A stretch of 64,000 nt of DNA, taken from positions 1,178,001-1,242,000 of the forward strand of contig NZ_JAKMCR010000001.1 in assembly GCF_022662175.1 (NCBI RefSeq), written 5' to 3'. A program made the translations under genes and the position numbers. Below, piece after piece: positions 32,280 through 40,602 of the stretch. The stretch's first letter is position 1. The number at the start of each line of letters is the position of its first letter. The notes under the pieces are model-generated. The model was given only the letters and a program-made list of their open reading frames with translations. It had not been told where the DNA came from and searched no databases. Source of the DNA: Aestuariivivens marinum. Its GTDB lineage: Bacteria > Bacteroidota > Bacteroidia > Flavobacteriales > Flavobacteriaceae.

Positions 32280-33029
32280 TTATATAGTTTCGGCTATTTG
32301 ACTATTTAATATTTCTGCAATATGCATAACCTTTAAAGGCTGGTTGTTCCTATTGATTAAACCTTCTAAATGCATCAAGCAAGAGGTGTCTGTAGCAGTT
32401 ATCACTTCAACACCATTATCAAGATGGTCTTTAATTTTGTCTTTACCCATTTTTACGGAAACGGCCTCTTCTGTTACGGCAAAGGTTCCACCAAAACCAC
32501 AGCATTCATCAGCACGGGACAGAGGCATAATTTGTGAACCCTTTACTTCCTGGAGTAAATTTTCAATATAGGAATAACTGTCGCCAACAATTTCAGAACA
32601 AGAGCCTAAACGTAAGCCACGTAAGCCATGACAGCTTTTGTGTACACCTACCTTAAAGGGGAAAGTAGCACCTACATTTTTTATTTTTAATATGTTTACG
32701 ATAAAATCACAAAGCTCGTAAATATTGTTTCTTACATTTTTTACGCTAGGTGTTTGTTCAATAATGTCATAATGTTTTTTAACATGATAGGCACAACTAC
32801 CAGAGGGCGTTACGATATAATCGAAATTCTTAAAATTTTCAACAAAGTTTTTGCATGCACCTTCAGATTCATTTTCATATCCTGAATTGGCCATGGGCTG
32901 TCCGCAGCAGGTTTGTCCAGAAGGATAAACAACCTCCACTTTTAATCTTTCTAGAAGTTCAAGTGTTGCAATGCCCACTTGTGGGTATAATTGATTAATA
33001 TAACATGGAATAAACAATCCTACCTTCAT
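32280..33029 (-). CDS. lutA: LutA, CCG-domain lactate utilization protein
   Basis: This 249-residue protein has two cysteine-rich CCG domains: TCCGQPMANSGY in the N-terminal half and DECCGFGGTFAV in the C-terminal half. VGLFIPCYINQLYPQVG opens the protein. These domains bind iron-sulfur clusters in LutA, GlpC and heterodisulfide reductases. It starts 6 bases after the mutarotase stop, so lactate oxidation is directly tied to the sugar pathway upstream. Confidence 0.92.
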   Translation of the reverse strand: MKVGLFIPCYINQLYPQVGIATLELLERLKVEVVYPSGQTCCGQPMANSGYENESEGACKNFVENFKNFDYIVTPSGSCAYHVKKHYDIIEQTPSVKNVRNNIYELCDFIVNILKIKNVGATFPFKVGVHKSCHGLRGLRLGSCSEIVGDSYSYIENLLQEVKGSQIMPLSRADECCGFGGTFAVTEEAVSVKMGKDKIKDHLDNGVEVITATDTSCLMHLEGLINRNNQPLKVMHIAEILNSQIAETI

Positions 33030-33035
33030 GTGTTT

Positions 33036-33371
33036 CTATTTGTCTAGTTCGTAAATCTTTTCCATAAGCAACCATTTTTCTCCTTTTTTGGCCATAGGTA
33101 ATGCTTGTTGGTAATTCCACATTAAGGTTTCCCATTCCTGTACTTTTGGATTATTGGCATCCATTTGTTCCTTCTTGTCAAAGGAAAACGTATCATTAAC
33201 CTCAAGAACCATAAATAAACGATTGCCTACACAATAAATTTCAGCATCTTCAATTCCTGAATCCTTAATACTCTTGGTAATTTCCGGCCAAACATTTTCG
33301 TGATATGTTTTGTATTCTGAAATTAACTTCGGATCGTTTTTAAGGTCTAGGGCCAAACAATATCGTTTCAT
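33036..33371 (-). CDS. L-rhamnose/L-fucose mutarotase family protein
   Basis: This 111-residue protein of the RhaM/DUF718 family shows RYCLALDLKNDPKLISEYKTYHENVWPEI and WETLMWNYQQALP; the conserved His of YHENVWPEI is present. RhaM interconverts anomers of L-rhamnose, and relatives in fucose clusters act on L-fucose. It lies between the candidate fucose dehydrogenase gene and lutA. A role in supplying the anomer used by the dehydrogenase is inferred. Confidence 0.85.
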   Translation of the reverse strand: MKRYCLALDLKNDPKLISEYKTYHENVWPEITKSIKDSGIEDAEIYCVGNRLFMVLEVNDTFSFDKKEQMDANNPKVQEWETLMWNYQQALPMAKKGEKWLLMEKIYELDK

Positions 33372-33402
33372 GTTTTAGATTTCAAGTTTTAGGATTATTA
33401 GC

Positions 33403-34182
33403 TTAAAGCGCCCTGTCTAAATGTGTATAACCTCCATCTACAAAAATAAGCTGTCCTGTAGTGTGACTAGATTTTTCTGAAAGTAAAAAAGCTACAGTAT
33501 CGGCAATTTCTTCAGCTGTTGTCATCCTGTTTTCTAAAGGAATTTTACTTGTTATTTTTTCTAATTGTGCTTTAGGGTCATCAAATGTTTTAATCCAACT
33601 ATCGTATAAAGGGGTATAGCATTCAGCAACTATAACGGCATTTACTCTTATCCTGTATGGTAAGAGTTCTAAGGCCCATTCTCTAGTTAAGGCATTTCTT
33701 CCCCCATTTGATGCGGCATAGGCTGAGGTACCTCCTTGCCCGGTAACAGATGTTTTAGATCCAATATTTACAATGGCTCCTCTACTTTTCTTTAATTCAG
33801 GTAAGGCATAATGCGCCATTAAATAATAGTGTACCAAATTACGTTTTAAAGATTTTATAAAATCTTCATAATTGCCATGCTCCAAACCAACGCCATCATT
33901 TACACCTGCATTATTTACCAAGCCATCTATGCGACCATAGGTGTTAATAACAGCATCTACTGCAGCTTTGCATTGTTCGTTGTCTGTGAGTTCGGCTATA
34001 GCATAGTGGAGTTCGATACCTTCTTTTTTATAGTTGTTAACAACCTCCAACACACTGGCTTTATTTCTGCTAACTATAAATGGGATAGCTTGTTCTTTTA
34101 CTAAGGTTTGGACAATTCCCAAACCAATACCTTTGGAACCACCAGTTACAATAATGACTTTATCTTTTAATTTTAAATCCAT
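33403..34182 (-). CDS. SDR oxidoreductase, candidate L-fucose dehydrogenase
   Basis: This 259-residue short-chain dehydrogenase has the TGGSKGIG cofactor loop near residue 14, the NNAG motif (LVNNAGVNDG), the catalytic Ser in NIGSKTSV and Tyr in SAYAASN, and a C-terminal GQLIFVDGGYTHLD. At the position of the catalytic Lys (YxxxK) there is Asn (codon AAT). The start of the second half, NALTREWALELLPYRIRVNAV, resembles sugar 1-dehydrogenases of the SDR class. By position it would oxidise L-fucose to the lactone. A lactonase is not seen in the window; the lactone may open spontaneously. Confidence 0.8.
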   Translation of the reverse strand: MDLKLKDKVIIVTGGSKGIGLGIVQTLVKEQAIPFIVSRNKASVLEVVNNYKKEGIELHYAIAELTDNEQCKAAVDAVINTYGRIDGLVNNAGVNDGVGLEHGNYEDFIKSLKRNLVHYYLMAHYALPELKKSRGAIVNIGSKTSVTGQGGTSAYAASNGGRNALTREWALELLPYRIRVNAVIVAECYTPLYDSWIKTFDDPKAQLEKITSKIPLENRMTTAEEIADTVAFLLSEKSSHTTGQLIFVDGGYTHLDRAL

Positions 34183-34338
34183 TTTATTTTGAATTTCTTT
34201 ATATGTTATCTCGAACGACCAAGCAAAGGTTTTATCATTCTAAGTAGACCGAAATGTTTTTTAATAAATAAACTTATTAATCTTAATATTTAGCGCCATT
34301 ATTCAGCATTGATAAAACCGAGCGAACCTTATGGAGGT

Positions 34339-35196
34339 TTACTTTTTATAAGCTTTTGCCACTTGTTTTGATTCTCCCAAACCTTCAACACCTAATTCCA
34401 TAACATCTCCTGGTTTTAAATAGGTTGGTGGATTAAGCCCGAGTCCTACTCCAAAGGGTGTTCCAGTTGAGATAATATCTCCTGGAAGTAAGGTCATAAA
34501 TTGTGAAATATAAGACACCACTTCTTCAACATTGAAAATAAAGTCGGAAGTCGATGAATTTTGTAATTCCTTACCATTAACTTTTAACCATAGGTTAAGG
34601 TTGTTGGGGTTGGAAATTTCATCTTTAGTGGCTATAAAAGGTCCAACCGGAGCAAATGTATCACATCCTTTACCTTTACACCATTGCCCCTCTTTTTCTA
34701 TTTGAAAAGCACGCTCTGAAATATCGTTGTGCAACACATACCCAGCTATATGTTTATAGGCATCTACTTTTTCTACATATGAAGCTTTCTTACCAATAAC
34801 TATCGCTAATTCTACTTCCCAGTCTGTTTTTTCACTGTTCTTAGGAATAATCACGTCGTCGTTTGGGCCACATAAGGCAGATGTAGCCTTAAAAAACAAT
34901 ACAGGTTCTTTAGGTATGGCCATACCAGATTCTTCGGCATGTTTGGCATAGTTTAAACCCACGCAAACAATTTTAGAAGGACGTACCAGTGGAGCACCTA
35001 ATCTTACATCTTCTGCTATTTTAGGACAATTATCTTGGTTTTCTTTTAACCATAACTCCAGTTTATCTATACCATCACCACCAAAAAAGGATTCATCATA
35101 ATCTTGTCCAAAACCCGATATGTCTAATCTAGTGCCATCTTCTAATTGAACTCCTGGTTTCTCATTATCTACTGCTCCAAATCGTATTAATTTCAT
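34339..35196 (-). CDS. FAH family hydrolase, candidate 2,4-diketo-3-deoxy-L-fuconate hydrolase
   Basis: This 285-residue fumarylacetoacetate hydrolase-fold protein shows KIVCVGLNYAKHAEESG and metal-binding acids in TDWEVELAIVIG and HNDISERAFQ, with GTFAPVGP-like CDTFAPVGPF and the closing GDIISTGTPFGVGLG. Relatives cleave 2,4-diketo-3-deoxy sugar acids to pyruvate and L-lactate in the L-fucose and L-rhamnose pathways of Xanthomonas and others. The lutABC genes downstream fit lactate as product. It sits 78 bases after the SDR gene and 156 bases before the next SDR gene. Confidence 0.85.
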   Translation of the reverse strand: MKLIRFGAVDNEKPGVQLEDGTRLDISGFGQDYDESFFGGDGIDKLELWLKENQDNCPKIAEDVRLGAPLVRPSKIVCVGLNYAKHAEESGMAIPKEPVLFFKATSALCGPNDDVIIPKNSEKTDWEVELAIVIGKKASYVEKVDAYKHIAGYVLHNDISERAFQIEKEGQWCKGKGCDTFAPVGPFIATKDEISNPNNLNLWLKVNGKELQNSSTSDFIFNVEEVVSYISQFMTLLPGDIISTGTPFGVGLGLNPPTYLKPGDVMELGVEGLGESKQVAKAYKK

Positions 35197-35274
35197 GTGT
35201 TATTTATTATTTGTCTTATTATTTGTTTTACTTAAAATAGTTATGTTCTACTCTTCTTAAAATATTATATCTTT

Positions 35275-36054
35275 TTATCCGTTTAATTTTATAAACCCAC
35301 CATCAATAGGAAAATCGCTTCCAGTAATGAAAGAGGCCTCATCTGAACATAAATATAACGCTAAATTTGCAATTTCTTCTGGTTTCCCCATTCGACCTAT
35401 CGGCTGTGTTTTGGAGAGCGCCTCTAACATTTCAGCTTCCTTACCGGGGTAATTTTTTTTAATAAAACCATCAACAAAAGGTGTGTGTACCCTTGCAGGC
35501 GAAATACAGTTGCATCGGATGCCCTCGTTTAAATAATCTTTAGCAACAGAATAAGTCATGGTTAGTGCCGCTCCTTTAGACATAGAATAGGCAAAGCGAT
35601 CTGAAAGACCAACTGAAGAAGCTATAGAGGCCATATTTATAATGACACCACCACCTTGTTTTTTCATAATAGGTACAACTGCATGTATACAGTTGTAAAC
35701 CCCTTTTACGTTTACATTGTAAACACGATCCAAATCCTCAACCTTGGTGTTTTCAACATTACCAACATGAGCAATGCCCGCATTATTTATTAAGATATTT
35801 ATTTCGTTGTTTTCTGAGATTTTTTTCACGGTATCCATAACTTGTTGGTAATTGGATACATCACATTGATAAAAGGAGGCCTTACCTCCTTTATCCTTAA
35901 TGCTATTAGCTGCTTGCTTACCACTTTCGGGATTAAATTCTAAAATATGAACATGGGCACCTTGCTCTGCAAAAGTATTTGAAATAGCTTCACCAATACC
36001 ACTGGCACCGCCAGTTATGATTGCTGATTTTCCTTCTAAACTAAACTTTGACAT
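35275..36054 (-). CDS. SDR oxidoreductase, candidate 2-keto-3-deoxy-L-fuconate dehydrogenase
   Basis: The start MSKFSLEGKS at 36054 is preferred; the longer frame from 36090 would overlap the dehydratase gene. The product has 259 residues. The classical SDR features are intact: TGGASGIGEA, NNAGIAHVG, the catalytic Ser (NMASIASS), Tyr and Lys (FAYSMSKGAAL), and a C-terminal ITGSDFPIDGGFIK. In the non-phosphorylating fucose route an SDR oxidises 2-keto-3-deoxy-L-fuconate at C4. The position between dehydratase and FAH hydrolase genes fits this step. Confidence 0.82.
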   Translation of the reverse strand: MSKFSLEGKSAIITGGASGIGEAISNTFAEQGAHVHILEFNPESGKQAANSIKDKGGKASFYQCDVSNYQQVMDTVKKISENNEINILINNAGIAHVGNVENTKVEDLDRVYNVNVKGVYNCIHAVVPIMKKQGGGVIINMASIASSVGLSDRFAYSMSKGAALTMTYSVAKDYLNEGIRCNCISPARVHTPFVDGFIKKNYPGKEAEMLEALSKTQPIGRMGKPEEIANLALYLCSDEASFITGSDFPIDGGFIKLNG

Positions 36055-36065
36055 CTGTATTTTTT

Positions 36066-37730
36066 TTATAATGACATTCCTCTTTTCCAAGGAATAAAAT
36101 CATCTTGATTTAATTTTCTTGCTTTGGTTTGTTGTTTTCCACTGGCTACTTCAATAATAAAGTCTAATAAAGCTTCTCCCTTTTCTTTAATTGAAGAATT
36201 ACCCTCAATAATTTCACCAGTATTAAAGTCTATAATATCATTCATTTTATTAAATAAGGTCGTATTTGATGAAACTTTTATCACAGGTGTTATAGGGTTT
36301 CCAGTTGGAGTCCCTAGGCCTGTTGTGAACAAAATGATATTACAACCTGAACCGGCCAAACCTGTAGTGGATTCCACATCGTTTCCAGGAGTACACAATA
36401 AATTTAAACCAGGTTTAACAATTTGTTCGGTGTAATCCAATACGTCCTCTACAGGTGAACTACCACCTTTTTTTGCTGCCCCAGCTGATTTTATGGCATC
36501 TGTAATTAACCCATCCTTAATATTTCCAGGTGAAGGGTTCATTGAAAAAGGAGCCCCTAATGCAGTTGCCTTTTCATTGTAAACAGACATTATTTGAGAA
36601 AATTTTTCAGCCTTATCAGAATTTGTGCACCTGTTAATCAATTCTTGTTCAACACCGTTTAACTCTGGGAATTCTGATAGTACACTAGTACCTCCGAGTG
36701 CCACAATTAAATCAGATACGTATCCCAAAGTTGGGTTGGCAGAAATTCCTGAAAAACCATCAGATCCACCACATTCCAATCCAATGGCTAATTTACTTAA
36801 ATTAGCTGGTTTTCTTTCTATTTTATTAGCATCAATTAAACCTACAAAAGTTTTTTTAATCGCTTCTGCCAAAAGATCTTTTTCGGACCTACTGTTTTGT
36901 TGTTCTAAAATATAAATTGGTTTTTGTAGGTTAGGAGCCATTTTTTGCAATGCCTGTTGTATAATATTAACTTGGGCATGTTGGCAGCCCAAACTTAAAA
37001 TGGTGGCACCGGCAACATTAGGATTGTTGATATATCCTGCTAGTAAGTGGCACAATGCTACAGCATCAGAAGTAGAACCTCCACAGCCCCCATCATGGGT
37101 TAAAAATTTAATACCATCAACATTAGGAAACAAATCACTTTTATAGCTTTCTTCACTTTCTTTTAAAATGTCTTTTTTTAACAGAACTTCGTTAGATGCC
37201 CCAGATTTATAATCAGCAATTAATGAATCTACATCTAATCTTAAATGTTGTTTTTTGCCAAAACCAAGTTTTTCAACCAATGCATCTTTTAAAACATTTA
37301 CATTTCTATTTTGACAAAACACCAATGGAATAATAAGCCAATTATTTTCGGTACCTACTTTGCCGTCAATTCTATGATAGCCATTAAATGTTTTGTTTAC
37401 AAACTTAGATATATCTGGAGCCTGCCATTTAATGGGGGTTTTATTATTATTAACTTGATATTCTTCAGTGGCATGTGCTAGATTAGAGGTGCTAATTAAA
37501 TCGCCTTTAACGATTTTCTTTTTAGCTTTTCCAACCAATACACCATACATATATACGTTACCACCTTTTTCTATTGTGTTGGTGACAAATTTGTGTTTGG
37601 CGGCAATGTGGTTTTGAATTATGTAATTATGATTTTCAAATATAATCTCTGATCCTTTTTCCAAGTCGGTTAAAGCAACTAGGACATTGTCTTTATTATG
37701 TATTTTAAGAACTTTTTGATGGTTGCTCAT
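36066..37730 (-). CDS. UxaA-family dehydratase, candidate L-fuconate dehydratase
   Basis: This 554-residue protein has the altronate/galactarate dehydratase plan. An N-terminal SAF domain (about residues 1-90, NVLVALTDLEKGSEI) leads into the catalytic domain with FNGYHRIDGKVGTENNW, FLTHDGGCGGS, ILSLGCQH, IGLECGGSDGFSG and a C-terminal TTGLAGSGCNIILFTTGLGTPTGNP. These enzymes use an iron cofactor to dehydrate aldonic acids to 2-keto-3-deoxy acids. It is first in the pathway run and is preceded by a candidate operator. In Xanthomonas this step uses an enolase-superfamily enzyme, so here it would be a non-homologous replacement (inference). Confidence 0.85.
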   Translation of the reverse strand: MSNHQKVLKIHNKDNVLVALTDLEKGSEIIFENHNYIIQNHIAAKHKFVTNTIEKGGNVYMYGVLVGKAKKKIVKGDLISTSNLAHATEEYQVNNNKTPIKWQAPDISKFVNKTFNGYHRIDGKVGTENNWLIIPLVFCQNRNVNVLKDALVEKLGFGKKQHLRLDVDSLIADYKSGASNEVLLKKDILKESEESYKSDLFPNVDGIKFLTHDGGCGGSTSDAVALCHLLAGYINNPNVAGATILSLGCQHAQVNIIQQALQKMAPNLQKPIYILEQQNSRSEKDLLAEAIKKTFVGLIDANKIERKPANLSKLAIGLECGGSDGFSGISANPTLGYVSDLIVALGGTSVLSEFPELNGVEQELINRCTNSDKAEKFSQIMSVYNEKATALGAPFSMNPSPGNIKDGLITDAIKSAGAAKKGGSSPVEDVLDYTEQIVKPGLNLLCTPGNDVESTTGLAGSGCNIILFTTGLGTPTGNPITPVIKVSSNTTLFNKMNDIIDFNTGEIIEGNSSIKEKGEALLDFIIEVASGKQQTKARKLNQDDFIPWKRGMSL

Positions 37731-37750
37731 TTATTTTGATTAAAAAATAC

Positions 37751-37767
37751 TTAGTACAATAGTACAA
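37751..37767. promoter_or_regulatory. Candidate operator upstream of the fucose operon
   Basis: TTAGTACAATAGTACAA contains two adjacent copies of TAGTACAA and is also near-palindromic (TTAGTAC/GTACAA arms). It lies 21 bases upstream of the dehydratase start codon. GTAC-centred dyads are typical binding sites of GntR-type regulators, though the neighbouring regulator gene here is AraC. A similar TTGTACAA palindrome lies in the LacI-family gene promoter near 5170. Confidence 0.4.
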
Positions 37768-37891
37768 CCAAACCAATAAAATATCTTACTTTTTTTCTAC
37801 AGTTATTTATACTTTTTTTGCCTTTTTGGATTAAAAATAGTGTTCTAAAGTTAGAATTTATGTAAAAAGAAGAACGCTTTTTGGCTATAAA

Positions 37892-38764
37892 TTACATTTC
37901 GCTTTTTGAGTGCATCTTAATATACTCAGTAGGAGAATATTTCATTGTTTTCTTAAATTGCCTGTTGAAATTGGAAATGTTATTAAATCCAGACTCGAAG
38001 CATATTTCAGAAATATTACTTTTGGCTTCCATTAATAGTTTGCATGAGTATCCAACACGTACCTCATTTAAATATTCACTAAATGTTTTTCTGTTAACAC
38101 GTTTAAAAAATCTACTAAATGCTGAAGGATTCATGCAAGCAACTTCTGCAACGTCATTAAGGGTTATGTTTTCTCTAAAATTTTTAATAATATATTCATA
38201 GACATTTTCTAAATTCTTTTTTCCTGATATTTCAAATGAGTTGATAAATCCACTACTGGATAGTAGCCTGTAATCTTTATGTTCAGATAAAAAATGCAGA
38301 ATTTTAAAAAATTTTATAGTTTTATCAAAACCGCCTAGGTTATTAATGCTTTTAATCCATTTGGAAACTGACTTTAATTCTCCTGAAAACTTGATACCGT
38401 ATTTAGCTCTATTTATTAATTCTTTTATAGACTTCATTTCAGGCATATTAAAAAAGCCTTCTCCAGCAAAGTGTTCGTTGAAATGGATAGAAATGGCCTT
38501 GGCTTTTAACATGGAATCTTTCTCGAAATACTCTTTATCATTCAGCCACATGTGAGGTAAGTTTTTGCCAATTAAAATAATGTCGCCTTTACTAAAGGGT
38601 TCAATATTATCACCTATAAATCGAGTGCCATTACTTTCTAAAATAATAACTAATTCTAATTCTGGGTGATAGTGCCAAACTTTTAAGAAATGAGGAAAGG
38701 ATTTTTTTCCAATTAGCAGTGAATTATTACCTAAGCTACTTCTATTTAATAAATGTAGTTTCAT
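37892..38764 (-). CDS. AraC family regulator, likely of the fucose genes
   Basis: This 290-residue protein has an N-terminal cupin-like sensor (KVWHYHPELELVIILESNGTRFIGDN, with FSKGDIILIGKNLPHMW). Two C-terminal helix-turn-helix units follow (LNDVAEVACMNPSAFSRFFKRV, ISEICFESGFNNISNFNRQFKK), then the family tail YSPTEYIK. The HxHPELEL and LPHMW strings are common in Bacteroidota sugar-responsive AraC proteins. It sits between the GH20/FucP genes and the catabolic run, all on the same strand, so control of one or both is likely (inference). Confidence 0.87.
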   Translation of the reverse strand: MKLHLLNRSSLGNNSLLIGKKSFPHFLKVWHYHPELELVIILESNGTRFIGDNIEPFSKGDIILIGKNLPHMWLNDKEYFEKDSMLKAKAISIHFNEHFAGEGFFNMPEMKSIKELINRAKYGIKFSGELKSVSKWIKSINNLGGFDKTIKFFKILHFLSEHKDYRLLSSSGFINSFEISGKKNLENVYEYIIKNFRENITLNDVAEVACMNPSAFSRFFKRVNRKTFSEYLNEVRVGYSCKLLMEAKSNISEICFESGFNNISNFNRQFKKTMKYSPTEYIKMHSKSEM

Positions 38765-38828
38765 TATTAGTTATAATGGTTTAAACACCAACACTAAAGT
38801 ACATAATTTAAAAGATTAAACCAAAGTT

Positions 38829-38875
38829 TATAAAAAAAGGCAATAAAAGTATTAGTTGTAATACTTTTATTGCCT
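38829..38875 (-). terminator. Strong terminator after the GH20 gene
   Basis: A 17-bp perfect stem (38838-38854 with 38859-38875; core AGGCAATAAAAGTATTA) with a 4-base loop is followed on the minus strand by TTTTTTTA. It lies about 20 bases after the GH20 stop and closes the glycan operon before the AraC gene. Confidence 0.85.
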
Positions 38876-38895
38876 AAACAATAACTTAAATTAGA

Positions 38896-40581
38896 TTATT
38901 TTTCTTTTATACTGTGTTTAGCATAATTGAGGCCCATAGCATCATATCTGTTTGAAAAATGTTGTAATCTGGATTCAAAATCTTCCCAATTTCTAGAATT
39001 CTGTGGGGACCAAACTACTTCCGATAGGGCAGTCATTCTTGGTAAAATCATATATTCAACATAATCAGTAGTTTCCATATATTCTGTCCAAACATTGCCT
39101 TGAGCTCCTAAAATATATTTACTATCTTCTTCAGAAAGTTCTTCAGGAGTAGGTTCATAAGCATACACATCGGCTACGGTTGTATTTCCACCTATAGCCA
39201 AGGGTTCTTTTTCTTTTTCTTCTTTATCATGAACTTGGTAATGATCAAAATAGCATGAATGTCCCGGTGTCATAATAACATCGTGTTTTTGTTTTGCTGC
39301 CTCAATCCCCCCTTTGGTACCTCGCCATGACATTACTGTGGCATTCGGAGCCAAGCCACCTTCTAAAATTTCGTCCCAACCAATAATATTTTTGCCTTTT
39401 GAATTTAGGTATTTTTCAATTCGTGTAATAAAATAACTTTGTAATTCGTGCTCATCGTGCAAGCCTTCATCTTTAATTCTTTTTTGACAATTAGAGCATC
39501 TTTTCCAGTTTGCCTTTGGACATTCATCGCCTCCAATGTGTATATATTCTGAAGGGAATAATGGGATGACTTCATCTAGAACGTCTTGAAGGAAAGCAAA
39601 GGTTTCATCTTTTCCGGCACAGTACACATCATCAAAAACACCCCAAGTCTCTTGAACAATTTTTGGAGTGCCTTCAGCAATAATTTGTTTTCCTTTTTCA
39701 GACATCATATTATTGGTAACAATCGTTGGTTCTTCGGGAAAACAGCTTAAGCTAGGATAGGCTGCAATGGCGGCACTACTATGACCCGGTAATTCGATTT
39801 CTGGAATAACGGTAACATGACGTTGGGCTGCATAGGCTACAATATCCTTAATTTCTTCTTGTGTGTAGAATCCGCCATATCGTTTTTGGTCATTTTCGGT
39901 ACCGGGGTGGTGTCCCACAATTGTACCGTTTCTATAACCTCCTATTTCGGTCAGCTTCGGATATTTTTTTATTTCAATCCGCCATCCTTGGTCTTCTGTT
40001 AAATGCCAATGAAATGTGTTCATTTTATGCAAGGCAATTAAATCGATATATTTTTTAATGAAGTCTACAGGAAAGAAATGACGTGCCACATCTAAATGCA
40101 TACCCCTGTATTGATAACGTGGACGATCCTTAATGATAACTGCCGGAATGGTTAATTCATCTGATTTTGCAGATTCAGTTGTAACAGGTATTAATTGTCT
40201 CAAAGTTTGTATGCCATAAAATACACCTTTAGCAGTTTTTCCTGAAACAATGATTTGATTGTAACTTACAGAAAGTGAATAACCTTCTTCGCTTTCAATA
40301 GTGTCGTCAATTTTTAATTGAATGGTTCCTGTTTCACCAGTACTAATATCAATTCCAGAAGCAAGGCTTAACATTTCGGCAAGATAGTTAGCTTCATTTT
40401 GTAATGCGTTGTCTGCAGATATTTTAGTATTTACATCTACTAAAAATTGTCCGTTAGCTACTTCCAATGAAGCAGGCTTAGGTATAATTTGATAATCCTG
40501 TTCTGTATTAACTACATCTTTATACTTGTTTGTACAGGAAAAATTTACCAGGCATATTAATCCTAAAATTGCAATTCTCAT
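38896..40581 (-). CDS. GH20 beta-N-acetylhexosaminidase lipoprotein
   Basis: This 561-residue protein has a lipoprotein signal (LGLICLVNFSC). The GH20b N-terminal domain (QIIPKPASLEVANGQF) precedes the GH20 TIM barrel: YRGMHLDVARHFFPVDFIKKYID, FHWHLTEDQGWRIEIKKYP, PEIELPGHSSAA, and the catalytic Asp-Glu pair in YIHIGGDECPKANW. The C-terminal SWRGTKGG and NVWTEYM are also conserved. It removes terminal beta-GlcNAc or GalNAc from glycans in the periplasm or at the surface. It shares an operon with the fucose permease gene (21-base gap). A GH20 with fucosidases and GH92 enzymes points to a complex glycan substrate. Confidence 0.93.
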   Translation of the reverse strand: MRIAILGLICLVNFSCTNKYKDVVNTEQDYQIIPKPASLEVANGQFLVDVNTKISADNALQNEANYLAEMLSLASGIDISTGETGTIQLKIDDTIESEEGYSLSVSYNQIIVSGKTAKGVFYGIQTLRQLIPVTTESAKSDELTIPAVIIKDRPRYQYRGMHLDVARHFFPVDFIKKYIDLIALHKMNTFHWHLTEDQGWRIEIKKYPKLTEIGGYRNGTIVGHHPGTENDQKRYGGFYTQEEIKDIVAYAAQRHVTVIPEIELPGHSSAAIAAYPSLSCFPEEPTIVTNNMMSEKGKQIIAEGTPKIVQETWGVFDDVYCAGKDETFAFLQDVLDEVIPLFPSEYIHIGGDECPKANWKRCSNCQKRIKDEGLHDEHELQSYFITRIEKYLNSKGKNIIGWDEILEGGLAPNATVMSWRGTKGGIEAAKQKHDVIMTPGHSCYFDHYQVHDKEEKEKEPLAIGGNTTVADVYAYEPTPEELSEEDSKYILGAQGNVWTEYMETTDYVEYMILPRMTALSEVVWSPQNSRNWEDFESRLQHFSNRYDAMGLNYAKHSIKEK

Positions 40582-40602
40582 ATTATTTGTTTTATTATTA
40601 AT

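Noticed and set aside
34228-34319. Inverted 10-mers GGTTTTATCA and TGATAAAACC 72 bases apart in the gap between the FAH and SDR genes
   Set aside because: The arms are short and AT-rich, there is no flanking duplication, and the internal sequence shows nothing. Chance is likely, although a promoter or small element cannot be excluded.
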